From the NCBI GenBank assembly GCA_035934315.1, contig DASYXZ010000201.1, positions 1 to 33,488 of the forward strand: a stretch of 33,488 nt of DNA, in the 5' to 3' direction. The position numbers were made by a program, and so were the translations under genes. Within the stretch, counting starts at the first letter, position 1, and each line of letters starts with the position of its first letter. The notes below the pieces were generated by a model. It was not told where the DNA came from and made no database searches. It was given only the letters and a program-made list of their open reading frames with translations. Shown here one piece after another: positions 25,573 to 33,110 of this stretch. The DNA comes from DASYXZ01 sp035934315 (lineage in GTDB: Bacteria > Acidobacteriota > Terriglobia > UBA7540).

Positions 25573-27035
25573 GAGCGCTCCTCGTGGGACGGATGGGATA
25601 CAAGCGGCAAACTGAAATTGAACACGGAGCCGCTTCCCACCTGGCTCGTGACTCCGATTTTCCCTCCGTGCGCTTCCACAATCGCCTTGCAAATCGCGAG
25701 ACCCATCCCGGTGCCTTGAATCCGATAGCGCAAATCTTTTCCACGATAAAACTTATCAAAAATAAGGGTTTGCTCAAGCCCGTCGATGCCCTCTCCGTGG
25801 TCCGCCACGCTGGTCACGAGGTACCCATTCGTTTCTTCGCTGCTGAGTGCAATGGGCGACCCGGACGGCGAATACTTGGCCGCATTTTCCAGCAAGTGCG
25901 CGAGGACTTCTTTGATTCTTTCAAAATCCATGGGGACGTCGGGCAACTTTTCCGCCAGCCGTACGTCCACGGGGTGATGGGCCAGGCAAGGCTTGGTCAC
26001 TCCGAGCGCCGCCTCGATTACCAGTCCGATGGGCGTGGGTTCGCGTTTTAGTTCCACGTCGCCCGAGTCGAGGCGTGCCATCTCCAATGCTTCTTCAATC
26101 AAGCGATTCAATCGATTGCTTTCCTCATTAATCACAGTTAAGAGCTCGTGCCGGTGGTCTTTGGTGAGCTCTGGTTGGGATAACAAGCTGGTGACTGCGC
26201 CTTTGATGCCGGTCAGCGGTGTGCGCAACTCGTGGGTGACGGAGTCGAGCAGCGCCGTCCTCAACTTTTCTTCCTCCCGCGATGCCTCGGCCTTACCCAG
26301 CGCTTCAAGCGCGTTAAAGCGTTCCACCGCGACGGCCACCAGCGTGCCCACCGCTTCTAGCGTCTGTCGGGAGAGCCGCCCACCGGAGATGCCCAGGCTT
26401 CCCACTGTTCTCACGCCCATCCGCACTGGCATAAAGCTTAAATGTTTCCCCGCTTCCACCACAGGCTCTCCCCGCGCCGCCACGCCCTTCAGGCGGTCGG
26501 CAGCCAGATTGCGTAAATCAGCGCCATAGCGGTAAATCTCATTCTTGCTGGCCAGGAACAAAGCGGCGTCTTGCAGTTCAAACGATTCCACAATCCGCCT
26601 GGGAACGGCATTCAAGAGCTCACTGATGCTTCCCACCACCAGCAATTGCTGGGTGAAGGCGTAGAGCCGCTCCACTTCGCGCCGCCGCCTGTTGGCATCT
26701 CGAGTTTCTTCGCGCGCGTGATCTGAGAGGCGGCTGGCCGTGATCGAAGTAACCAGGAAGGCCGCCAGGGCCACCCAGTTCTGCGGGTCGGAGATGGTGA
26801 ACTTGCCAATGGGGGGCAGAAAGAAATAATTGAACGCCACGGTGGCCAGCATCGAAGTGTAGATGGAAACGGACAGTCCCCAGACGGACGAGACATAAAG
26901 GATGGCAAGCAGAAATGAAAGTGCCACCGTGGTATTGTTGACCTGAAGAAGCTTTGAATAGAACGCCGTGATCATGGCAACGAGTCCGCTGGCCGCGAGG
27001 AATCCCAACAATTGTTCACGGGAGGGCTTTTTCAT
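25569..27035 (-). CDS. kdpD: KdpD C-terminal half: membrane GAF histidine kinase
   Basis: A 488-residue kinase corresponding to the C-terminal half of KdpD. Four membrane helices (about 10-105, DUF4118 type, with FNYFFLPPIGKFTISDPQNW) are followed by a GAF-like region (about 125-245). HisKA has His268 in DSVTHELRTPLTG, and the ATPase domain has LLENAAKYSP and GTGMGLAICKAIVEAHGG. The usual N-terminal KdpD / Usp sensor part is absent. It is encoded divergently 56 bp away. The ATG at 27035 has no Shine-Dalgarno but lies seven bases after a TATAAT, suggesting a leaderless mRNA. It presumably phosphorylates KdpE, whose gene overlaps its stop. Confidence 0.93.
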   Translation of the reverse strand: MKKPSREQLLGFLAASGLVAMITAFYSKLLQVNNTTVALSFLLAILYVSSVWGLSVSIYTSMLATVAFNYFFLPPIGKFTISDPQNWVALAAFLVTSITASRLSDHAREETRDANRRRREVERLYAFTQQLLVVGSISELLNAVPRRIVESFELQDAALFLASKNEIYRYGADLRNLAADRLKGVAARGEPVVEAGKHLSFMPVRMGVRTVGSLGISGGRLSRQTLEAVGTLVAVAVERFNALEALGKAEASREEEKLRTALLDSVTHELRTPLTGIKGAVTSLLSQPELTKDHRHELLTVINEESNRLNRLIEEALEMARLDSGDVELKREPTPIGLVIEAALGVTKPCLAHHPVDVRLAEKLPDVPMDFERIKEVLAHLLENAAKYSPSGSPIALSSEETNGYLVTSVADHGEGIDGLEQTLIFDKFYRGKDLRYRIQGTGMGLAICKAIVEAHGGKIGVTSQVGSGSVFNFSLPLVSHPSHEERS

Positions 27036-27042
27036 CGGTGCT

Positions 27043-27048
27043 ATTATA
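27043..27048 (-). promoter_or_regulatory. Candidate -10 box for the KdpD kinase-half gene
   Basis: A perfect TATAAT on the minus strand ends seven bases before the ATG of the kinase half. No clear TTGACA is found 16-18 bases further upstream. If used, transcription would begin at or next to the start codon, fitting the absence of a ribosome site. Confidence 0.4.
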
Positions 27049-27091
27049 GTTTAGCGGAAAGCCGGATGGATGGCTGAAAGAGGTATTTCTT

Positions 27092-28234
27092 TTGGAGATT
27101 CGAAAAAGTCCCGAAGAATGGCTGGAGAAAGCGTCTCCTGCGGAAAAAGAGGAGGGAACGCTCAAGCTATTTCTGGGTTATGCACCGGGCGTGGGCAAGA
27201 CCTACACCATGCTCAGCGAAGCCATCCGCCGCCACACACGCGGCGAAGACGTGGTCATCGGGATTGTGGAAACTCACACTCGCCAACCCATCAAGGAACT
27301 CGCAGAACAGTTGGAGGCGGTCCCCAAGCGCAAGCTCGAATACAAGGGAATCCAGTTTGAGGAAATGGACGTTGACGCAGTGATTGCCCGCAATCCCCAG
27401 GTGGCCGTGGTGGACGAGCTGGCCCACACCAACATCGAGGGCAGCCGCCATCGCAAGCGTTACGAAGACGTGATGGACATTCTCGCCGCCAAAATCGATG
27501 TGCTTTCCACGCTGAACATCCAGCACCTGGACAGCCTTGCCCCCCAGGTGCAATCCATCACCGGCGTTCCGGTGCGCGAGACGGTGCCGGACTGGCTTCT
27601 GAAAAAGGCGAGCGAAGTGGTGATGATTGACCTCACTCCTGAGGCGTTGCGCAACCGCATGCGGCGCGGCGACATTTATCCGGTGGAGAGGGCGGAGCGC
27701 GCGCTCAGTAATTTCTTTCGCGGAGGCAATCTGATTGCCCTGCGCGAGCTGGCCCTGCGCCGGGTGGCGGAGTCCGTGGACGTCAGCCTGGAGTCATATC
27801 TTGAAACCAAAAATATTACTCGCAACTGGGGCGTCCGCGAGCGGATCGCGGTGGGCGTCAGCGCTGATCCGAACTCCCAGTACGTTATCGCACGCGCGGC
27901 CCGCATGGCGCGCGCGATAGACGCGGAGCTTTACGCGGTCTATGTTGACACAGGCGAAGAACACAATGACCAGCAGAAATTGCGGAGCCTTGAGGCAAAC
28001 ATCCGGTTTGCCGAAGGCCTTGAAGCCAAAGTTGAGCGCCTGAAGGGAACCCGCGTCGCCGATGCCATGATCGAATTCGTGAAAGAAAAACGAATTACCC
28101 AGGTAGTCTTTGGACACTCGGCGGGAGCTGGCTGGCGCAAATATCTTTATTTCTCCGCCGTTCATCACTTTCTTCGCGATGCGCCCTGTGTTGATATTCA
28201 TATCGTCACTCAGGAAAGCGATCGGGAGCCTTGA
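27092..28234 (+). CDS. kdpD: KdpD N-terminal half: KdpD sensor and Usp domains only
   Basis: A 380-residue protein equal to the cytoplasmic N-terminal part of KdpD. The KdpD domain (PF02702, about 22-230) has Walker A GYAPGVGKT (29-37) and Walker B VVDELAHTN (106-114). It is followed by a Usp-type domain (about 250-375; RIAVGVSADPNSQYVIARAA and VVFGHSAGAGWRKY). There are no membrane helices and no kinase domain. The TTG at 27092 is supported by AGAGG eight bases upstream. In E. coli this region binds ATP, c-di-AMP or related inputs and tunes the kinase. Here it must act in trans on the separately encoded kinase half. It is divergent from that gene and overlaps or abuts the STAS gene downstream. 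Confidence 0.93.
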   Translation: MEIRKSPEEWLEKASPAEKEEGTLKLFLGYAPGVGKTYTMLSEAIRRHTRGEDVVIGIVETHTRQPIKELAEQLEAVPKRKLEYKGIQFEEMDVDAVIARNPQVAVVDELAHTNIEGSRHRKRYEDVMDILAAKIDVLSTLNIQHLDSLAPQVQSITGVPVRETVPDWLLKKASEVVMIDLTPEALRNRMRRGDIYPVERAERALSNFFRGGNLIALRELALRRVAESVDVSLESYLETKNITRNWGVRERIAVGVSADPNSQYVIARAARMARAIDAELYAVYVDTGEEHNDQQKLRSLEANIRFAEGLEAKVERLKGTRVADAMIEFVKEKRITQVVFGHSAGAGWRKYLYFSAVHHFLRDAPCVDIHIVTQESDREP

Positions 28235-28305
28235 GCTATCGCCCGGTTGGTATTTTTTGTAGCGGCGGCGAACGAGAGCAAAAGTTTTTTCGAGACGGAG
28301 GAACC

Positions 28306-28668
28306 TTGGCGCCAATCAATCCGGCAGCAGTTCCAACTCCAGCGTTGCAGCTCCAGACGTCAAAGACAGGTCAGGAGATTGTGGTGAAATGCGGCGGGCA
28401 CTTGACCTTTGATGTAAGCGCGAATTTCAAAAGCGAAGTGAAGGCGCTGATCCCCGAGACGCAGCGAATCATTCTTGACCTGACCGATCTCGCCTACATG
28501 GATAGTTCGGGCCTCGGCGCCATTATCAGCGTCTATGTGACCGCCAAAAAATCCGGTTGCGAGTTGCGGTTGATCAACTTCAACAAGCGGGTGCGGGAAT
28601 TGTTTGGGATTACCCACGTGCTGTCCATGTTTGAAGACTTTGGCCAATTTAATATCAGGATGCCCTAG
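28306..28668 (+). CDS. STAS-domain protein (anti-sigma factor antagonist-like)
   Basis: About 120 residues, the size of a stand-alone SpoIIAA/RsbV-type STAS domain. The phosphorylatable Ser lies in LTDLAYMDSSGLGAIIS, with the conserved strand IILDL before it. GGAGG lies four bases before the TTG at 28306. A longer frame begins with TTG at 28231, overlapping the upstream stop by four bases (TTGA), but adds 25 atypical residues. Such proteins bind an anti-sigma kinase and are reset by PP2C phosphatases like the one at 7967-8881. No anti-sigma factor or sigma factor is encoded nearby. Its place after the KdpD sensor half suggests co-transcription. Confidence 0.88.
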   Translation: MAPINPAAVPTPALQLQTSKTGQEIVVKCGGHLTFDVSANFKSEVKALIPETQRIILDLTDLAYMDSSGLGAIISVYVTAKKSGCELRLINFNKRVRELFGITHVLSMFEDFGQFNIRMP

Positions 28669-28672
28669 CACG

Positions 28673-28860
28673 CTGATGAAAAAACCTGTCAAAATGTCAT
28701 TCTGAGGAGGTCGCCGAGGCGACTGACGAAGAATCCCGGCAGTGCTTGATTCCAAAAATGCAGGGATTCTTCTCCCGCGGCTGTCCTTCGACTTCGCTCA
28801 GGACCCTGAGCCTGCCGAAGGGCGGGATCAGAATGACAGCGTATTTGGCTTTTTCATCAG
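28673..28860. repeat. MITE-like element, 188 bp, with 33-bp imperfect terminal inverted repeats
   Basis: This is most of the 361-bp gap between the STAS gene and the next gene. The two ends match over 33 positions in inverse orientation, about 25 identical. Both begin CTGATGAAAAA and end TGTCATTCTGA. Inside are the perfect inverted pair GAAGAATCCC (28728-28737) / GGGATTCTTC (28763-28772) and GCTCAGG-AC-CCTGAGC. No coding frame and no obvious target duplication were seen. The remaining 28861-29029 holds nothing recognisable. Confidence 0.65.
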
Positions 28861-29029
28861 TCTGCATGGGAAGATTCATCCGCGTCCAAAGAAAGGATTT
28901 ACCGAAGTCGCGCGCCCGGGCGATTCAATTTTCGATGGCTTGGCATCTTCCGGGCACAAGGTTGGCATCTAAGAGTTCCAGGGGTGCTTGAGCCCTCGAC
29001 GTCGAGCGGAAGTAACCTTGAGGTGACCC

Positions 29030-29593
29030 GTGACTAAACAATTCTTTCAAACCGCAGCTATTTTGCTTTTAAGCGCGGCCACTCTGATGGGCGCGAAGGC
29101 GGAGCGTTGGATCCACGTGCGAGTGGAAAACGTGAAAGGCGTGAGCGGGGGCATGAGCGTCAACCTGCCCATTGAGATGGCGTCGGCAGCTCTTTCTTCC
29201 ATCCCCAACGATCATCATGAAGGTAAATTTCATTTACAGGCCTCGGTGAATGGCACGGATCTGCGCGCCTTGCTGGACGCGGTTCGGCGTTCGCCCGACA
29301 ACGTTTTTGTTACGATGGAGCGGCGCGATAAGGAAGTGAGCGTGGCGAAGTCCGGCCGAAGTTTGCTGATTAAAATCGCCGACAGACCCGAAGTCCCGTA
29401 TCACCTCGACAAAACGATCGCCATCAGGGTTCCGGTCTCTGTGGTTCGGGCCATGATGGGCGGCAATTCCGGCGAACTCGATGTGGCCGCCGGCATTCGC
29501 GCCCTGGCTCGCGAGGGCGAGGTGGACGTGACCATGAATAATGAGAATCAAATGGTGCGAGTGTGGACGGACACTCGCTCGACCTCCGAATAG
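29030..29593 (+). CDS. Secreted hypothetical protein
   Basis: A 187-residue protein with a signal peptide (FFQTAAILLLSAATLMGAKA). GTG is the start, with GAGGTG four bases upstream. The mature part contains two related beta-rich segments: one beginning WIHVRVENVKGVSGGMSVNL and one near IAIRVPVSVVRAMMGGNSGE. Each is followed by a stretch of the type 'ALLDAVR...VFVTMERRDKEVSVA' / 'IRALAREGEVDVTMNNENQMVRVW'. This suggests an internal duplication of about 85 residues. No known domain is recognised. It stands alone between a repeat element and a gap. Confidence 0.7.
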   Translation: MTKQFFQTAAILLLSAATLMGAKAERWIHVRVENVKGVSGGMSVNLPIEMASAALSSIPNDHHEGKFHLQASVNGTDLRALLDAVRRSPDNVFVTMERRDKEVSVAKSGRSLLIKIADRPEVPYHLDKTIAIRVPVSVVRAMMGGNSGELDVAAGIRALAREGEVDVTMNNENQMVRVWTDTRSTSE

Positions 29594-29713
29594 CGGCCCC
29601 CCAGTTGGCAGCGCGGGGGGCCCCGCGTGCGGACCGGCATTGAAAGCGCGTCATGATGCGCCTGCTACCCGCCGTGGTTTCGCGTCGCCACTTATTCACC
29701 CACGTGGGCGATT

Positions 29714-29908
29714 TTACTTTCCATTCAGGTCCTTCGACCTTTTCGATTTCCTTTCCTGTAGCAAAACAATGGAACTCAGCAGCAAAGAGAGGACAAAAAG
29801 TCCGGCGAGCCCGTACAGCCCCCAAATCAAAAAGAGATGTATTGTGCTACTCGGAATGAACCCGAAGAGCCAGAGCAGCCCGAGGGTGAGCAGGACGCTG
29901 GATGGCAA
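29714..29908 (-). CDS. Small two-helix membrane protein, hypothetical
   Basis: A 64-residue frame from a TTG. Two hydrophobic segments (SSVLLTLGLLWLFGFIPSS and LFLIWGLYGLAGLFVLSLLL) are followed by a basic tail (QERKSKRSKDLNGK), giving a positive-inside topology. It is 12 bases downstream of the 65-residue gene on the same strand. The first helix vaguely recalls the lmo0937 / DUF5670 small membrane proteins, but I would not assign it. No good ribosome site is seen at the TTG. Confidence 0.42.
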   Translation of the reverse strand: MPSSVLLTLGLLWLFGFIPSSTIHLFLIWGLYGLAGLFVLSLLLSSIVLLQERKSKRSKDLNGK

Positions 29909-29920
29909 CCCTATTGCCGT

Positions 29921-30118
29921 TCATTGCGGGGTGTCAGTGTATATCTTGAAGGCGCTGCAAAGGAATATGACAATCACCATCACGGGCAAAAAAATTAAAA
30001 CCGCCTTGCCCCAGGGGAAGCCTTCGGCAAGCGGCGGGACACCCGACATGAATGACAGATGATACGCGCCGGCTGAGACCCAATGCCAACTTCCCCAGTG
30101 TAAGGTTGGGTTCGCCAT
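29921..30118 (-). CDS. Small single-helix membrane protein, hypothetical
   Basis: A 65-residue protein starting at an ATG with a strong GGGAGGT just upstream. The N-terminal half is Trp/His-rich and polar (HWGSWHWVSAGAYHLSFMSG). A single C-terminal membrane helix follows (AVLIFLPVMVIVIFLCSAF) with a short tail. No family is recognised. The strong ribosome site argues that it is genuinely expressed. It is divergent from the glycine-zipper gene across 221 bp in which I saw no firm promoter. Confidence 0.55.
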   Translation of the reverse strand: MANPTLHWGSWHWVSAGAYHLSFMSGVPPLAEGFPWGKAVLIFLPVMVIVIFLCSAFKIYTDTPQ

Positions 30119-30339
30119 TTTACCTCCCTGTCCATAACCTGACTTGCTTCCCGTTCCTCGGCCAAATCATAATATAAATCCGCGGGTGAGGCCGCCACCG
30201 CAGAACCTGGGGCCCCGTCCCGCGCTACAACGATCCCCCAAAAATCTGGCGCGCCATATCCCATGGGTGTACAATCCTGCTTACTTGCGACTTAAGAACT
30301 CGCAAGCTCTTCTCATCTTTTGGTGATGGAGGCGCATAT

Positions 30340-31434
30340 ATGAAACTTAATTTTCGTGTCCACAACATTTTAGTAATGTCTCTGGCTTTGGCCTGGGCTG
30401 GAGCGATGTCGGCGACGATGGTGCGCGCGGTAACGCTTCCGCCAGGCACTCCGGTGCAGGTCCGCTTGAACAACAGACTTGACTCGAGCGTGGCCAGGCC
30501 CGGCCAAACATTTTCCGGCGTCGTCACTGAGCCCGTGGTGGTGAATGGGCGCACCGCCATCAGCCCCGGCACTCAGGTGAGCGGACGAGTAATCCAGGCG
30601 ATTAGCTCAGGCCGTCTCAAGAAGCCTGCTTCCATCACCCTGGAATTGACGCGGGCGGGGGGCGGGTATATTTCCGCGGCCACGGTGCGCGTTGACGGCA
30701 AGTCCCATCTGCTGCATAACGCCGAATACATCGGCGGAGGCACGGCAGCGGGAGCCATCATTGGCGCCATCGCCGGAGGGTCGAAGGGCGCGGCCATTGG
30801 CGCCGCCACCGGAGCGGGTGCGGGCACCGTGGGGGCGTTCTTAACCGGCAAGAAAGAGATCGTCATCCCTGCTGAAACAATTTTGCCATTTGTGGTGGGA
30901 GGCGGCAACGCAAGCCCTGCCATGGCGAATCAGCGCCAGACAAATTATCAACCTCCGCCCAATCAGAATTACCCCGCGCAGCAACCGCCCGATCAACCTT
31001 ACTATCCGCCGTCACGCGGGGGCTACCCGGGCGAGTCGGGCGGCCAGCCATATTTTTCCGAGGGCGACCAGCGCCTGGTGCGGCGCTATTACTCGGGCAA
31101 CTATTCGAACCTGCCGCCCGGCCTTGCCAAGCGCGGTGGAAATTTGCCTCCCGGCCTGGAGAGACAGGTGGAAAGGAATGGCACATTACCCCCGGGCCTT
31201 CAGCGACGCGTCGAGCCGTTCCCGCCAGAATTAAATCGCGAACTGCCCCGGCTGCCATCGGGTTATTCGCGGGTGTTTTTGGGCGATCGCGCCTTGATTA
31301 TCGACCGAAACAACCGGGTGCTCGACGTCATGAACATCGGTCAGGGTGAAGATAACGAGGACAATGATCGAGGCAATGGACGGGGTCATGGCCACGGCCG
31401 TGGCCACGGGAATGATGACCACGACAGGGATTAG
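30340..31434 (+). CDS. Secreted glycine-zipper protein with LPPGL repeats and His/Gly-rich tail
   Basis: A 364-residue exported protein; GGAGG lies seven bases before the ATG. The layout is: signal peptide (1-30); a beta-rich domain (31-125) of the type seen in envelope proteins that begin 'LPPGTPVQVRL'; a glycine-zipper hydrophobic stretch (132-170, GGGTAAGAIIGAIAGGSKGA) likely to insert in or span a membrane; a Pro/Gln/Tyr-rich linker (about 195-245); three LPPGL units (258-262, 269-273, 283-287) leading into a small domain ending VFLGDRALIIDRNNRVLDVM; and a C-terminal tail rich in Gly, His, Arg and Asp (GRGHGHGRGHGNDDHDRD). An outer-envelope or metal-binding role is possible. No enzyme motif is seen. 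Confidence 0.72.
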   Translation: MKLNFRVHNILVMSLALAWAGAMSATMVRAVTLPPGTPVQVRLNNRLDSSVARPGQTFSGVVTEPVVVNGRTAISPGTQVSGRVIQAISSGRLKKPASITLELTRAGGGYISAATVRVDGKSHLLHNAEYIGGGTAAGAIIGAIAGGSKGAAIGAATGAGAGTVGAFLTGKKEIVIPAETILPFVVGGGNASPAMANQRQTNYQPPPNQNYPAQQPPDQPYYPPSRGGYPGESGGQPYFSEGDQRLVRRYYSGNYSNLPPGLAKRGGNLPPGLERQVERNGTLPPGLQRRVEPFPPELNRELPRLPSGYSRVFLGDRALIIDRNNRVLDVMNIGQGEDNEDNDRGNGRGHGHGRGHGNDDHDRD

Positions 31435-31513
31435 CGCGGACCAGCGCCGCTCAGGCTCGCGCGCGAGCGGAAGAACGAAAATCCTGTGTGAGCTGAGGGA
31501 TCAAAGATGGGAA

Positions 31514-32932
31514 TCAATCCGCCTGCGCCATCTCTTGCGGAGGAAGATCTCGCATGCGCTGCCTTTCCGCCAGTTCCTCGTCGCTCAGTTTGGCGTCATA
31601 GATGGATCGCGGTTCAATGGTGCGTGCAACGAGAGTGGCGACGCCGACGGCCAGGAGCAGCGGCAAGATGAAAGTGCGGTCGAGGCCGGTTAATTCCATC
31701 ATCAGGACGATGGTGGAGAGCGGGCCTTGGGTGGTCGCGGCCAGAACGGCTCCCGCCCCGAGCAGCGCGGCCAGGCCCAGGGGAGTGCCCGGCCAGATGA
31801 AACTCCAGGCATAGCCCAGAGCGCCCCCCAGCATCGCGCCCGTGGTCAGCGAAGGCGTAAACAATCCGCCTGGGGCGCCGCTGCGCATGGAGAGCGCAAT
31901 CGCTGCAGGCTTCAGCAGAAACAACGCCACGAGCAATGTGGGGGCGACCGCGCCTATCAACGCCAATTGTGAAATGTCCTTTCCATTGCCCAGCAATTCG
32001 GGGAAACGAATGGAAGCCGCACCCAGCAGCGCCATGACCATCATGGGAGTCGTCAATCGCCCCCAGCCCTCCGGCCGGTTGCGGTCGGCCCACGTGATCA
32101 TCCGCACATAACCCACCGAAACTATGCCCGCGATCAGGCCCGCCATGATTGCCCAGGTCATGACCGAGGCGGAGTTGGAATAAGCGGGAATCACGTAAGT
32201 CGGCGCGTTGGGCAGCACCAGCCAGGAGATGGCGGTGGCAATGGTGGAAGCAAAGAAGGCGGGCAGCACGTAGCGCAGGGCCAGCTTTCCGCGCATCACC
32301 TCCAGGGCAAAAAGGGTGCCGCCCAGCGGCACGCCGTAGGCCGCTCCCAAGCCGGCTCCGGCGGCACACGCGACGAGCAGACGGCGCTGCTCGTTCGACA
32401 GGCGCCCGCGGTCCGCGAACATGTTGGCAAATACGGCGCCCACTTGCTTCGGCGCGCCCTCGCGGCCGAGCGACACTCCCATGCCCACAATCACCACGGA
32501 AAGCACGGCGCTGACCAGGGTGCGCAAACGCGGCATCCTTCCGGCATGGAACCAAATCGCCGCCGTGGTGTCTATGCCGTTGCCGCTGGAAAGCCGCCGA
32601 AGGATAAGCTGCCCCGCACCTGTAATCGCTCCCGCGCCGAGCAGCACCTCGATGCGCCGCCAGGCGGAAGCGTTCCGGGCTGCTTCCAGAATGTCTGTGC
32701 CGGAACCGCTCCAGGCAAGGTGTTGCACCAGCTCCAGAAACTTGGTTAGCAAAGCCGCGCCCAAACCCGTCGCGACGGCGGTCAGCAGCACCGCCAGCCA
32801 GAACGGCGCGGCGCCCGGCCGTGCGAGCGTCGCGGGTATCAGTTCGCTCTCAGGAATTGAAGGCGGGTGACCTTTTTCCAAAACTTGCTCTCTCCCTGCC
32901 GCCGGCATCGCGGACAAAACCAAGGGAGCCAT
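31514..32932 (-). CDS. ClC-family chloride channel / transporter
   Basis: About 472 residues from ATG 32932, with roughly 16 hydrophobic helices. The gating-glutamate motif is GREGAPKQVGA (E. coli GREGP, Glu148). GGLFTPSL corresponds to GIFAP. The first anion-filter motif (GSGIP) is replaced by SSGNGID. The residue at the position of the inner proton glutamate Glu203 is Val (LFALEVMRG against IIEEMRP), which would argue for a channel rather than a Cl-/H+ exchanger. No C-terminal CBS pair is present. The frame is open to a TTG at 33073, but the extra 47 residues are unlike the family. No ribosome site decides the start. Confidence 0.9.
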   Translation of the reverse strand: MAPLVLSAMPAAGREQVLEKGHPPSIPESELIPATLARPGAAPFWLAVLLTAVATGLGAALLTKFLELVQHLAWSGSGTDILEAARNASAWRRIEVLLGAGAITGAGQLILRRLSSGNGIDTTAAIWFHAGRMPRLRTLVSAVLSVVIVGMGVSLGREGAPKQVGAVFANMFADRGRLSNEQRRLLVACAAGAGLGAAYGVPLGGTLFALEVMRGKLALRYVLPAFFASTIATAISWLVLPNAPTYVIPAYSNSASVMTWAIMAGLIAGIVSVGYVRMITWADRNRPEGWGRLTTPMMVMALLGAASIRFPELLGNGKDISQLALIGAVAPTLLVALFLLKPAAIALSMRSGAPGGLFTPSLTTGAMLGGALGYAWSFIWPGTPLGLAALLGAGAVLAATTQGPLSTIVLMMELTGLDRTFILPLLLAVGVATLVARTIEPRSIYDAKLSDEELAERQRMRDLPPQEMAQAD

Positions 32933-33110
32933 TGTACAGCAAGATTTAAACCTTGCAGGGAACAGGGCAGAGGAAAGAAGAAGGAGTGAAAGCCAACCGA
33001 GTTTCGTCTCTCCGAAACTCTGCGGCCTATCGGTGGCATCGGAGTCAAGAGCCGCAGAATTTGATAATGCCAAACTCCGCGCTTGTATCTACCTGCTCAT
33101 CAAGAAACGC

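Noticed and set aside
25573..25692. N-terminal extension of kdpE
   Set aside because: The extra 40 residues lie wholly inside the overlapping kinase gene. The ATG at 25572 has GAGGAG and starts the receiver fold correctly.
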